Shown here piece by piece: positions 1-11,018 of a stretch of DNA of 64,000 nucleotides. The notes beneath the pieces are model-generated. The model saw only the letters and a list, made by a program, of their open reading frames with translations. It did no database searches and had not been told where the DNA came from. Where the stretch lies: assembly GCA_032622095.1 (NCBI GenBank), contig CP136065.1:212208151-212272150 (forward strand), given 5' to 3'. The position numbers were made by a program, and so were the translations under genes. The DNA is from Siphonodentalium dalli. Lineage: Eukaryota > Mollusca > Scaphopoda > Gadilida > Siphonodentaliidae. The first letter of the stretch is position 1. Every line of letters begins with the position of its first letter.

Positions 1-640
1 GCTCGGTGTGTCATTGTCCCTCCCCGTGGCGAACACAAAACTGCAAATTAGTTTAACAAAACAATATTTTACTACATTTGGTTAAACTTGTGGACTGAAA
101 TGGTCATCAGTTGGATAATTTTCCAACCTGAGGGGAGTATGAGGTTTGAAATTTCAAACACTAGGAAAGCTTCAGATGGTCGGCCCGGTGTGTCCTGGTC
201 TCTTGTCCGTAGCTGTGTGCATTGTTCTGGAGTTAGACCACTAGATGTTAGGAATATGCAATTTTCAGGTTAAAATATATGAATGTTCTCATACCGGGAA
301 TATAGAACCATGGTTTATGAATATATAGGATATTAGGCCTGATCACTGAGGTGCAAGGGGTGCAAATGGAATTATTCAAAACTTGTGTTTGGTCTTATTC
401 TGATTCAAGGGGGGGTGAAGTTGGAATTTTCCAAGGTGGACACACCCTCCCCCAATGGAGAACATCTAGCACGTCCCTGATGACTCAGTGTGATGTGAAT
501 GTGTTGCTGTAGGTTACAATCAACTAAATATTTCCCATAGGCGACAGTGTTAGGGTTAAGCCATCCCCACGATTCATTGCCTACTGAACCAAACTTTAAA
601 TATTTTTGCGTGTAGAACTCCACGTAGGACATAAGTTGTC
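1..640. repeat. dispersed repeat family A, partial copies
   Basis: No gene is supported here. The stretch carries the phrases of a repeat that recurs in the window: a ggaaatttc / ggaattttcc core next to a 'ggagaacatctag' block and 'tccctg' (about 420-480). Related text occurs near 38200-38330, 42380-43020 and 55480-55800. Short ORFs on either strand differ between copies, so they are not treated as genes. Boundaries are uncertain. Confidence 0.45.
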
Positions 641-992
641 AGAAAATAAATGGTGCCTCAACATACTTATTCCTGGAAATAAATTGGCATTTCCACAACT
701 ACCCCCTTTTGTGCATAAAATTTCAATATAGAAAAATACCCCCACCCCTACCAAATTTGGCGAACAATGTAGCCGCTTAACGGACAATCCCACACAAATG
801 GCCGAGGAATTAACATAGTCTATCAATTTCTTTTTCTTTCACATTAAACAACCGAACATATTATACACCATTCAGCTGCCGGTATTTGTTTTATGCTGAG
901 TCGAGTTTCCCTACACAAATGCCAAGGGGCATAATTTCAAGTATTTAGTTGCCTATAACCTGTAGATGTTATCGGCATATACCACATAGTAT
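641..992. other. no feature recognised
   Basis: AT-rich unique-looking sequence between the repeat at the left edge and the left inverted terminus of the P-like element. I see no gene, RNA or clear repeat in it. Confidence 0.4.
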
Positions 993-1228
993 ATACCAGT
1001 GATATTGTAAACGGGATAACACACTGTGATACAGCTCTATAGTAATTACTTTTTAGCAGCGCCACCTGTCCGCTGAGAGGGTAGGTCTCATAGCAGGTAC
1101 TGCTGGCTCTGTATAATTATGATAAAACTCAGGCCGTTTGCCTGATATTCATTGATATTACTGATACATAATCGATATAGTATTGACTATTATGCAAGGG
1201 TGTTATTGGAATATGAATAAAAATGTAC

Positions 1229-2612
1229 TCACAAAGTTAAAGATGACTGACTTTTTGGAGTTTTCTGCATGTTCTTACGTTTGCCTTTGGTTGATTTAAT
1301 GTCCTGATTTAGGAATTTCAATGCTGCATATATTTTTAATGTCAGAAAAATGTCAATGATCTTTCTGTTTAAAGAAGAGCAGCATTGAAACTGGAGTTCG
1401 CCTGCACCATTCATGGCATTTGTTAGTCGCAAACGTATTTTCCCTTGGTATAATACATTTGGAAATAGCTTCAGGAAAATACTTTCCAAGAAAACAAATT
1501 TTATGAATGCTCCTTCACTTGGGATGGTCAGCCCTCCATATATCCCCTTTGTCTTGGCTAGGGCTTTCCATATAGAAAATAATTTATTCTTATCTCCATC
1601 GGCATCTTTCAATTAGAGGTTCGTAGCAGATGCAGTTAGGATGCCCTTTAACTGCCTTTGCAATACAATATCCGGCAATATACAGCAGAATGTTGCTCAA
1701 CGGTAGTGATGCCATGTCACTAATTCCCGTGACAATTTCCTGAGATGTTTCCGGAGGAACAGTGAAGTCTTCAACTTGTGATTTCGGTGCATTTCTTGGT
1801 TCCACTCTGAGAAATGGTGGCCAGGATGCTGTCTGAGTCGTCGATGCAGTTTGCAGTTTTCGGTTGCTTTAGTGCAGCAGTGACGAAACACTTTCTAAAC
1901 GCGTTGGCAAAATGGTCAGCTTCTCGGTTGTCACGGAATCCTCCAGCAGATCGGATTACAGAGAACAAATTTTCCAAGCAATCCTGGTTGAGTCTATTCG
2001 TCAGCAGATATTTAAGTCCCTTACTTGAACGATCTTCCCATAACTCTAAGACACATGCGATCGACACTTTCCATCCGTTCAAAAAATATAGCTCGTTTTT
2101 ACCACCAAGTGGCTTCATTTTCCCGATCCATGTCTTGCAATCCTTTAGAAAATCTATATGAACTGATCCAGTTGTTATAGCAGCTATATGGCCGGGGCTT
2201 CAACTTACAAACCGTTTGTCTTGAATTGAATGAATAAAACAACATATCAACCTTTTTTATGAATTCAACTGTTGCTTTGGCTGCCGCGGGGAGGGAAACG
2301 TGTGTGAACATTGCTGCTGCAACTGTTTGGCTTAGCACTTGTGTCGCCAGATAAACGCGCATGTTCGAAAATTTGTCAGTACCATGTGTTTCGTCCCATG
2401 TGAATCACGGTCATAATAATTTTTGACATGACACCACTTGATTATGTCTTCCCCAATCTGGAAGTCATATTTCATAAAATTATTGCGAGTGCACTTGATG
2501 AGGTGAGGCGGGTCGAACATGCAGAACTGTCCACCATCACAGTCGTTTTCCTTCTTTGCATTCTTGTACCTGGCGTTGAAGCAGTTGATGGCTGCACAGT
2601 GAGTTTTTTACT
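1229..2612 (-). pseudogene. THAP9/P-element-like transposase, at least four frame breaks
   Basis: Five reading-frame pieces on the minus strand follow one another in the order of a P-type transposase. They are about 2520-2332 (F-D-P-P-H-L-I-K-C-T-R-N-N), 2362-2099 (A-T-Q-V-L-S then F-I-K-K-V-D-M-L-F), 2118-1771 (N-R-L-N-Q-D-C-L-E-N-L-F-S-V-I-R-S then a G-G-F-R-D-N run), 1805-1590 (Y-I-A-G-Y) and 1612-1229 (G-G-L-T-I-P-S-E and a final I-D-I-F-L-T-L-K-I-Y block). FDPPHLIK and NQDxLENLFxxIR are hallmark blocks of the RNase H-like P/THAP9 transposases, the latter holding a conserved acidic residue. Just upstream (about 2612-2521) the translation starts C-A-A-I-N-C-F-N-A-R, which resembles the start of a C2CH THAP finger, but the rest of a finger is missing or it is part of the core. 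Frameshifts near 2350, 2110, 1790 and 1600 make it non-functional. Confidence 0.8.
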
Positions 2613-3163
2613 TTTTTGCGACATGTTCTGAATTTGCTTTTACAAAATCAGGCGGATTCATATTGAACAAAATTATGTCTATGAATACACCCAACCCGCC
2701 AGTATATTCTAGCATAAATGAGACGTGTGGTCAGTTTGTGATATATTTGTTCATGTAGACACCATCTACAAGCGGGTGGCAAAATGTAAATGTTTAACTT
2801 AATTGAAGGCCCAATATTTCCTGTCTATAATCCTTGACATTTTTGTTATCAATTTATAGATAGTTCTGATATAACTGTTGAGTCCACTCACAAATTTCCA
2901 TTTTAACAGATGTTTAGATTGAAACCATGCGTTGAGTGTGCTGATCATGCCAACATTGGATAATGTTTGGATTATTTATAGTATAACTGTGGTTTTATGA
3001 CTTGACACCCTTACTGTGTTAATTATTCTAGTTTTAAAATCAGGTTTAAAATTGGCATTTTGTATCAATTGGCCCCAATATTCCAATGCATTCACTGTAG
3101 AAGCTAACAGCACCGACCCTCTCAAGCGATAACTGCTTGATTACACACAACGCCATGGGTGTC

Positions 3164-4503
3164 TTAGGGTGGATACACACATGCATGTAATGTCTGTATG
3201 TAAAATACATGTATTTTATATGGCCACACCAATAATTGACAAAAATAATCACCTGCGCGCGAGATGTCAATTTCACCAGTGAGTAGTTATAAGCCATTAT
3301 CAAACAAACTGCCATCAATAAATTTCAGGCCAGTCATAAACATGTCTTCTTTCATGGATGCCGAAATGAGTAATTCTTGTCTGATATATGTTGCTGTTTT
3401 CCACGAGTTATAATTCATTTCGAAAAGTGGATTAGAGCCGGTCGATTTTATACTTGATTTGTTTCTGTCATTTCTTGGAAACAGGGTCATCCAAAACAAA
3501 AATAAAATATGCAGAATTCTTTTATAGGATGATACCGGCTTGTTGAGATTTCTCTGATAATTTGAGAGCGAGGTCATGTGATAACACTAATTCAATTGGG
3601 ATTGCAAATATTCATTATAGCGCCAGAAATTAATGCAGGTACAGCGTTGAAATTAAAAAGAGTGACACCCCCCCCCCATTTATATATATGTTTCTCAAGC
3701 CAAAGGTTGAACAAGCTCCTAACTGTCACAAGCTTGAATTATAACATTTTCGACCATAATCCATGATTGGGGGAGGGGCTGGTTCTCGAAAGCTTCCAAT
3801 AACTAAGGGAGTTAATTGAACGTATCAGCCGGGATTATCTGGGCAAGAATTACAATATAATGTTTTACTTAAAATATTCCATAGTTGTAAATTTTGCGTA
3901 TACATGTATAACTGTATAACACACGTGAGGAAAGGTGACGTAGTTGGGAACTCGTAGCTAGGCAACCCTTTCGCCTAATGAAGACAAACAGCAACACCAT
4001 GCATTCAAATTTAAAGCTGTATAATATGTTCATAATTATATGAATAGCATAAATTGCTGCATATTAGATTAATCACTCGTAGAAAACAGACACGACAGAC
4101 ATGACTACGATATTTATAAAGCAGGGTGTCAGGACTCAGGAAATATGCAATGGTGAATTCGGTAGCTTCTGGGATAATATAACTCCCCGTGCATGTTGGG
4201 GGTCATAGCCCCCTGCGTTGGGGAAGAGGCCATCACTGGTATTAACATCAATAGAAGACTGACAGTGATTTAAACAGAACGTCGACCATTTGAGTTATCG
4301 CGCGAATAATTATTTTAAGCGGCCTGACGACTTCGTCCCAGTCAACGGCTCTTCAGCGGTTCAGAGTTTAACTCACTGTGGTCAAACACAGTCGCAACGA
4401 TTGGGTTGTCAGTGGACACATATTACACGGTGTGTATGATCCATGTAAAACGACAAATACACGACATTTACAGAGATTACATGCATGTGTGTATCCACCC
4501 TTA
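3164..4503. mobile_element. TTA-flanked TIR element, PIF/Harbinger-like, non-coding
   Basis: Inverted ends begin GGGTGGATACACACATGCAT and continue GTAAT at 3167, with the same sequence inverted ending at 4500. TTA stands directly outside both ends (3164-3166 and 4501-4503). A 3-bp TTA/TAA duplication and GGG-type termini are usual for PIF/Harbinger elements. The 1.33-kb interior has no transposase-like ORF, so it is non-autonomous. It sits inside the P-like element, next to that element's right terminus. Confidence 0.7.
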
Positions 4504-4609
4504 TCCCGTTTACGATATCACTGGTATTTACACTATAGACGCGACGAGAAACATTGTGCTTATAATATGTTATCTAACAAACTAAGGTTACTCATGTTGG
4601 TGCAGTCGA

Positions 4610-4880
4610 CCTTATAGCGCCCATTGAATTAAAATAAAATATAATTTAAAATTTGTCCTTGAGTTATGGCGCTCTATCGGTTTTCTGTCTATGTGTATTT
4701 AGATATTCTGACTCTCGATCGGATGTTTTAATTTATTCTCGGCTATAAACTAAAGAAAATACCAGATTGTGTGAGTATTCAAATCTTAGAGTTATTATGT
4801 TATCATATACAAGTCCAGACGAAGAACACAATAAAGGACCGAGAACATGTTTAAACCCATCTGAAATGTACAGACTGCAT
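4610..4880. repeat. dispersed repeat, copy 1 of 2 (partner 32706-32980)
   Basis: About 265 bp match the sequence at 32706-32980 in the same orientation, from 'cttatagcgcccattgaa' through 'tatggcgctctat' and 'ctcggctata' to 'caagtccagacgaagaacac'. No coding capacity or terminal repeats seen. Confidence 0.75.
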
Positions 4881-5442
4881 GTAAAACACGCACTGGGGGG
4901 AATGCTCCTAGAGATTAGTTACACTTGTGATTTTCCGTCCAGTGCATTGCCTGAATTATCTAGTATATAAGTAAACACACATGCGTAAATTGATTGAAAT
5001 TCCCATAAAGCTGAGGTTATGCGTATTCTTTCATTATTTATTTGTAAATGAATGATTGAACTTTGAAAATCATAAAAATAACACTAGTATAACACCGTAA
5101 TTTCATCAGATTTCCACAATTTGTTACAATGTGTAAATCCCTATTCAAAAGCATTGGAAATTTGTTTGCCTTTTTGTTTTCACAAATTTGTCACCCAGAC
5201 ACACATTTTTGTATATATGCAGCAACATTCGATTGTTTTTCACCCTCTGTGAGTTTGGCAACGACAAACAATGTAGGAAACATGGAGTGAATTAAGTTTG
5301 AACATTGTGAAAAAAACCGCTCCGGTTCACTCAAGCAATTAAATTAACATCTGTATGATGTATTCTTATCTATATATGACACCTTTTTGTTGCCTGAATG
5401 GTGCATGTTACTCATTCCATTCCATTCCATGATTGGTATGTT
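4881..5442. other. no feature recognised
   Basis: AT-rich non-coding sequence. A short cattc run (about 5413-5430) is the only simple repeat noticed. Confidence 0.4.
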
Positions 5443-5600
5443 TTAAAGATACTTAATCCGATTCGATGGTCCCCGTATCATCAAGTTACAACAACGGCAT
5501 TTCACAAAAAATTCACCCGATTTAGTTATCACAATTAGTTTATTACCAATAAATACTCAAAATATACCAATCACGATATCATAATTGCCGAAAAGTCCTA
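5443..5600. mobile_element. fragment of TTAA-ended MITE (same family as 48880-49325)
   Basis: Starts TTAA-AGATACTTAATCCGATTCGA and continues with 'ccccgtatcatca' and a 'caacaacg' stretch, close to the left end of the elements at 48880 and 58789. The right end was not found, so this is a partial or diverged copy. Confidence 0.5.
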
Positions 5601-5772
5601 CAATGACGGGTTTTCTTGGCAGTTTGGAGGATGAGTTAGTGGTTTACAATTTCCATATATGGTGATTCCTAAATTGGAATTACCCAACGCGTGTTATCAG
5701 ACGTAAACATTCAGTATTCCCACATGAATAAAACACGATTACCTATTCGTATATTATATATATATATATAGA

Positions 5773-5918
5773 GGATCTCACATGAGTTTCTAGTTTATAC
5801 TGAATTTATCAACCGAGTTCACTAAATTCGATTTGAGCCGAGGTTTACCGAGGCTCAAATAGAATTTAGAGGACGAGGTTGATAAATTACGTATAAAATA
5901 GGACGAGTGTGAGATACC
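5773..5918. mobile_element. 146-bp hairpin MITE
   Basis: Two arms of about 68 bp form an imperfect palindrome. The left arm starts GGATCTCACA and runs to 'gatttgagccgagg'. The right arm starts 'ccgaggctcaaatagaattt' and ends TGTGAGATACC. A (TA)n tract lies just left (5755-5770). Confidence 0.65.
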
Positions 5919-7095
5919 TTTTATCACATGATCACGCTAATATTACACGTGTGTCTTACCAATAATTTTGAAGCTGGTTTTGTGGGTTAATTATGTGATA
6001 AATATCTTTATTGACCTCCTCGTGGGAGAGTATATAGTATATTAGACAAGAACATGTATACAGTAGAATAAGAAGAACAAGTAACACGATTGAGTTGTAG
6101 GTTTACAAACATTTGGGGTAAATAATAATAAGTAACGTATATACAAAACTGATCAACGTACACTCCCAATCACGCGAAGAAACGCACGCATACATGCATA
6201 GTGATACATACGCACTGACAGAAAAACGGCCTTCCAACACAGAGACACGAGTATGTAGACAGAGAACAGACAGACTGACACATGCCCACATAATGTCACA
6301 GACACAAATACAATACATGCAGTGTCACAGGCAATTGCAAACATAAGTAAATAGAATAGCATGCAAGTACGCGCCAAGCTATCTAAACATTTTATTCAGT
6401 GTATGGCTGCCAAAATTGGCTTCATTTTGTAAATGTAAATTAGATCATGATTGCAACCGCATTGCATATACGACAGACTGGTTTGAACGCACAGCGAATG
6501 CCCCAACCAAGAGAGCAAATGGTGGAGTGTGTCAATGAAAGACCGACGTTTGTCTGTCAAGCGTCAACGAACACAACATCCGCTCTCTCGTTAAAATCAC
6601 CCGTTTATAGACATTGTGCGCGATCAAACCCCAGTTGAGTTGACAACATGCTCACACCCACCACATGTGCAGACATGAGTTGTACAAATACTATAGACGA
6701 ATTTACTACTGGTTATGGACGTGGTGTGTATTGTGTGGTGCTTTGGGGGCCCCAACCAAACTGCATTTGGTCGTCAGTGTAAAGAAGGGTGTCCGACGAA
6801 GGTAACCCAAGAAATGTTGCGACGTTATCTAACTCATTCATATGGTCCAGATGAAGAAAGCATGACACTCCATATGCATTTATTAAACGGTATGACAGCA
6901 ATTATTAAGCATGCAGGTGCGACAATGACGAGCATTGTAAAATAACATGGTTCACTAAAAGGTTGAACTGACGTTTACACAAGTGAAAAATTCCAGGTTA
7001 ATCGTATCTTGTTCGTGCCAATATATTTCCACACGATATGTACGCGCGCTTTTCAGTTGGAAATTGTCGACATGAGGATCATAAGACTCATAACT
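5919..7095. other. non-coding, possibly decayed LINE 3' region
   Basis: No supported gene. 6170-6330 has scattered cacag/gacag motifs. Minus-strand ORFs at 6713-6901 lie downstream of the decayed RT remnant at 7096-7397 and could be its remains, but I see no RT motif. Confidence 0.3.
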
Positions 7096-7817
7096 TCAAG
7101 TGTTTGTGCGCTTCTCTGAATATATTGAAGCCTTCATCTTCCAGAAGTCTGGAGCACCACTGCGACGATTCACGGCCATATGCCTGAGTTGGCGCAGAAC
7201 AATCAATTGTATTCCTGCGTAACCCAAAATGTTACGATTCAAGTGCATAAATAAGACTATCAATATACAACATATAGTACAGAGGTGATAATATGTCTCC
7301 CTGAACGGTACCTTGTTTGGTTTCAAACCATCTGTAGAAAATGCCATTATATCTCACTGAGAAATAAATTCCCTTAAAGAGAGGTACAATTTACCCCTTA
7401 CTTGGCGGCTGTCGGGACGTGTTCCAATTTTAAAATTGCAGAGAATAATAAACCCAAACAATCGCGAAGAGCGTTTCCGCCGTAGATCATGTGCTCATAA
7501 TTTATAAAATCGTATCCATGAGCCTTATTCATATTCATATATGATAGTGAATTTGCGATTTCCTCGGCAGATACACCATAACACAAATGATGATCTAGTT
7601 CAGAAATATTAGTACTATGTCTCATATTGTTAGTTGATTCTGAAACTGACGCGAATGTGTCTGAATCAAAGCGCGGGTCGTTGTTGACTGGTGTGTATAG
7701 AGAACTTCCAAATAGTCCGCCCACGCTCTACTTATATCGGCTTTGTCCCGAATAACGTCACTGTTAATCCGAAAGAACGAATGATCTAAATTGGTTTTAC
7801 GTCTTGCATTGAACAGC
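7096..7817 (-). pseudogene. LINE-1 (host LINE) ORF2: linker and start of RT, decayed
   Basis: The minus strand from 7817 reads L-F-N-A-R-R-K-T-N-L-D-H-S-F, then R-A-W-A-D-Y-L-E-V-L-Y-T-P, then (7724-7398) V-S-A-E-E-I-A-N-S-L, K-A-H-G-Y-D-F-I-N-Y-E-H and Y-G-G-N-A-L-R-D-C-L. This is the linker and first RT block of an APE-type non-LTR retrotransposon. Beyond 7397 the frame is lost; 7380-7096 still shows scattered fragments (S-G-R-H-I-I-T, L-Y-V-V-Y) that may be a later RT block, but no YxDD is readable. It continues the endonuclease piece at 8308-8952 once the MITE at 7821-8304 is removed. Confidence 0.7.
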
Positions 7818-8307
7818 TTATATTTACATAATAAGTATGATTATCACTAAATCCAGCATTCCAATTGGTCGGCGCCCACGTGACTAGTTGCAATTATTTC
7901 TCGGTGAACGCGCAACAGGTCATAACTGCAGCCCCATAATCACACCGACGCGTCATCGGTTTCGGAAAGAAGAACGCGTAATGTTTTGGGCGCATTTGGA
8001 CGCATATATGTTTCAATATAAAGAGCCTCGTTGTACCTGTTAACTTTGCCAAGGGCGCTATGGGTTATTTTGGGATGGTTTTGTCACGATACACTTTTCG
8101 ATTTAAATACATTTACAATAGTGTCTTTTTCGATAAATGTTTATAAATATAAGGATTAACTGTCATGTGGACTGTTTTTATGGAGATGTAACCGTGAGAT
8201 AAGTGGTCATAACTTGTATGTAAAACCTTCGGGTTTTACACAAGTTATGACCACTTACCTATCGGTTACATCTCCATAAAAACAGTCCACATGACAGTTA
8301 ATCCTTA
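7818..8307. mobile_element. TTA-flanked MITE with 75-bp palindrome, copy 1
   Basis: The 484-bp element (7821-8304) is bracketed by TTA (7818-7820 and 8305-8307) and interrupts the LINE linker. Its right third (8151-8304) is a near-perfect palindrome of two ~75-bp arms around a TTCG loop closed by CC/GG. The remainder matches 38869-39848: 'ccacgtgactagttgcaatt', 'gaagaacgcgtaatgttttg', 'cacgatacacttttcgattt'. No ORF. The two ends are not inverted repeats of each other, which is unusual for a TIR MITE. Confidence 0.75.
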
Positions 8308-8952
8308 TGTAAAACATTTTTTGGTCGACTTCAGAGACACGATCGATTTCCGCATCTTGATCGCGTTGAAATTTGTCCGATGCTAGTCGATACTTGCGTC
8401 TAATATTCCGCTTTGCGTATTTATAGTGAACATATGATGCAAAATCAACAGAGCTTGGTCTGCCCTCCGACAATCAAACACCACGGTGTGTGCATGCACA
8501 TTTCATAATGGAGTTGCTTTAATTCTTCATTCCAGAAGGGTTTAATGTGTTTGGAAAAATTTGCCTTCGGTACAGTTTCCTTTGATGTTTTCTGGAGGTC
8601 AGAAATATTTTGTTAGTAGTACTCATCCAGCGTATCTACTATATGTAATATTATTTGGAAGATAAGATTCTACCCTTGATTCATAAACAGACTGCATAGA
8701 ATCGTTAGTTCTCACAAGATACCACTTGAAGTTTGCACTTGAATTGGGACCTTTGTCAATGAGCCTAACGACTCCAATATCAGTAGTTGGTGAAATGGGT
8801 CGGTGGTTCGACACATTAATAGCATCGTCATCGAGAACAAATGAGCTCTGAACAAGGTGTGAAATAGACGAAGATACAAGAAATAAATCAATACTGGATT
8901 CGTTGCCGAGACCCTCGGTCGGGACTTATTACATTGATCTACTGTAGATATC
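8308..8952 (-). pseudogene. LINE-1 ORF2: endonuclease C-terminal part and linker
   Basis: Minus strand, reading down from 8952. Diverged text leads to G-N-E-S-S-I-D-L-F-L-V-S, then D-D-D-A-I-N-V-S-N-H-R-P-I-S (the SDHxPI-type end of an APE endonuclease, with the catalytic His), then a linker with Y-A-K-R-N-I-R-R-K-Y-R and E-V-D-Q-K-M-F. Stops and a shift near 8810 and another near 8500 break the frame. It joins 11019-11147 upstream and 7096-7817 downstream, in element order, once the foreign insertions are removed. Confidence 0.75.
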
Positions 8953-11018
8953 AACAGACATGACAATTGGAACTTATTCCCTATTCCTTATTCCTTATTT
9001 TCAAAAATGTCGTTTTCGACCGATTTGACGGCATGGGTGGGTGGCCCGCCCCAAATACCACCTAGAAACACCCCGACCCCCTACCCATCACCCCCGGGGG
9101 TGCCACCCCGAGGGGGTGAAAATGGGGTATGGACCATTTTCGAGAACGGTAAGGATTTCGACCGATTTGACGGCATGGGTGGGTGGCCCGCCCCAAATAC
9201 CACCAAGAAACACCCCGACCCCCAACCATCACCCCCGGGGGGTGCCACCCCGAGGGGGTGAAAATGGGGTATGGACCATTTTCGAGTACGGTAAGGATTT
9301 CGACCGATTTGACGGCATGGGTGGGTGGCCCGCCCCAAATACCACCTAGAAACACCCCGACCTCCCACCCATCACCCCCGGGGGTGCCACCCGAGGGGGT
9401 GAAAATGGGGTGTGGACCATTTTCGAGAACGGTAAGGATTTCGACCGATTTGACGGCATGGGTGGGTGGCCCGCCCCAAATACCACCTAGAAACACCCCG
9501 ACCCCCACCATCACCCCCGGGGGGTGCCACCCCGAGGGGGGGTGAAAATGGGTTTCGACCGATAACCCATTTTCACCCCCCTCCCCCGGGGGTGATGGGT
9601 GGAGGGTCGGGGTGTTTCTAGGTGGTAATTGGGGCGGGCCACCCACCCATGCAGTCAAATCGGTCGAAATCCTTACCGTTCTCGAAAATGGTCCACACCC
9701 CATTTTAACCCCCTCGGGGTGGCACCGCCGGGGGTGTTGGGTGGGGGTCGGGGTGTTTCTAGGTGGTAATTGGGGCGGGCCACCCACCCATGCCGTCAAA
9801 TCGGTCGAAATCCTTACCGTTCTCGAAAATGGTCCACACCCCATTTTCACCCCCTCGGGGTGGCACCCCCGGGGGTGATGGGTGGGGGGGGGGGGTCGGG
9901 GTGTTTCTAGGTGGTATTTGGGGCGGGCCACCCACCCATGCCGTCAAATCGGTCGAAATCCTTACCGTTCTCGAAAATGGTCCACACCCCATTTTCACCC
10001 CCTCGGGGTGGCACCCCCCAGGGGTGATGGGTGGGGGTCGGGGTGTTTCTAGGTGTTATTTGGGGCGGGCCACCCACCCATGCCGTCAAATCGGTCGAAA
10101 TCCTTACCGTTCTCGAAAATGGTCCATACCCCATTTTCACCCCCTCGGGGTGGCACCACCGGGGGTGATGGGTGGGGGGTCGGGGTGTTTCTATATGTTA
10201 TTTTGGGCGGGCCACCCACCCATGCCGTCAAATCGGTCGAAATCCTTACCGTTCTCGAAAATGGTCCATACCCCATTTTCACCCCCTTGGGGTGGCACCC
10301 TCGGGGGTGATGGGTGGGGGGTCGGGGTGTTTCTAGGTGGTAATTGGGGCGGGCCACCCACCCATGCCGTCAAATCGGTCGAAATCCTTACCGTACTCGA
10401 AAATGGTCCATACCCCATTTTCACCCCCTCGGGGTGGCACCCCCGGGGGTGATGGTGGGGGGTCGGGGTGTTTCTAGGTGGAATTTGGGGCGGGCCACCC
10501 ACCCATGCCGTCAAATCGGTCGAAATCCTTACCGTTCTCGAAAATGGTCCACACCCCATTTTCACCCCCTCGGGGTGGCACCCCCCGGGGGTGATGGTGG
10601 GGGGGGGGTCGGGGTGTTTCTAGGTGGTATTTGGGGCGGGCCACCCACCCATGCCGTCAGATCGGTCGAAATCCTTACCGTTCTCGAAAATGGTCCACAC
10701 CCCATTTTCACCCCCCTCGGGTGGCACCCCCCGGGTGTGATGGGTGGGGGGTTGGGGTGTTTCTAGGTGGTATTTGGGGCGGGCCACCCACCCATGCCGT
10801 CAAATCGGTCGAAATCCTTACCGTTCTCGAAAATGGTCCATACCCCATTTTCACCCCATCGGGGTGGCACCCCCCGGGGGTGATGGGTGGGGGGTCGGGG
10901 TGTTTCTATGTGGTATTTGGGGCGGGCCACCCACCCATGCCGTCAAATCGGTCGAAAACGACATTTTTGAAAATAAGGAATAAGGAATAGAGAATAAGTT
11001 CCAATTGTCATGTCTGTT
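8953..11018. mobile_element. foldback-like element with inverted satellite arms
   Basis: A 2.07-kb palindromic element. Its outer ends are inverted copies: the left starts AACAGACATGACAATTGGAA and the right ends with its reverse complement, each followed inward by a matching 'ttattc...ccttattttc' stretch and 'aaaatgtcgttttcgac'. Inside, four 143-bp units point one way (9007-9558) and about ten point the other way (9559-10960), meeting at a short spacer 'tcgaccga'. Directly repeated 'agatatc' (8946-8952 and 11019-11025; 9 bp if the next aa is counted) looks like a target duplication. The element splits a LINE endonuclease. Tandem sub-repeats within inverted arms are the mark of foldback (FB/TU-type) elements. 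No transposase ORF. Confidence 0.8.
9007..10960. repeat. 143-bp GC-rich tandem repeat in two opposed blocks
   Basis: Each unit carries 'cgaccgatttgacggcatgg', 'gtgggtggcccgcccc', 'gaaacaccccgaccccc', 'atcacccccgggggtgccac' and 'gaaaatggggtatggacca'. Units start near 9017, 9159, 9301 and 9443 on the plus strand and then run inverted from about 9580 to 10950. Units are close to identical, so the array is young or homogenised. Long ORFs on both strands come only from the near multiple-of-three unit length. Confidence 0.9.

Larger units (their letters stand above)
993..4527 (-). mobile_element. P-element-like (THAP/P superfamily) DNA transposon, decayed
   Basis: A broken P-type transposase (minus strand, about 1229-2612) lies between matching inverted termini. 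The left end reads ATACCAGTGATATTGTAAAC then GGGATAA (993-1019). The reverse complement of the right end reads ATACCAGTGATATCGTAAAC then GGGATAA (4501-4527). That is one mismatch in 27 positions. P elements have inverted ends of about this length. No 8-bp target duplication is visible, so the flanks have decayed or one end is misplaced. A second, TTA-flanked element (3164-4503) is nested just inside the right terminus. Without it the P-like element would be about 2.2 kb. The pairing of the termini is read directly; assigning them to this transposase is inference from position and family. Confidence 0.65.

Noticed and set aside
2428-2631. plus-strand 67-codon ORF
   Set aside because: Shadow of the minus-strand P-type transposase, whose conserved blocks read on the other strand.
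9062-9931. 289-codon minus-strand ORF and several 80-230-codon ORFs on both strands at 9007-10990
   Set aside because: They are made of 143-bp satellite units read in different frames; both strands are open at once and no start or domain is consistent.
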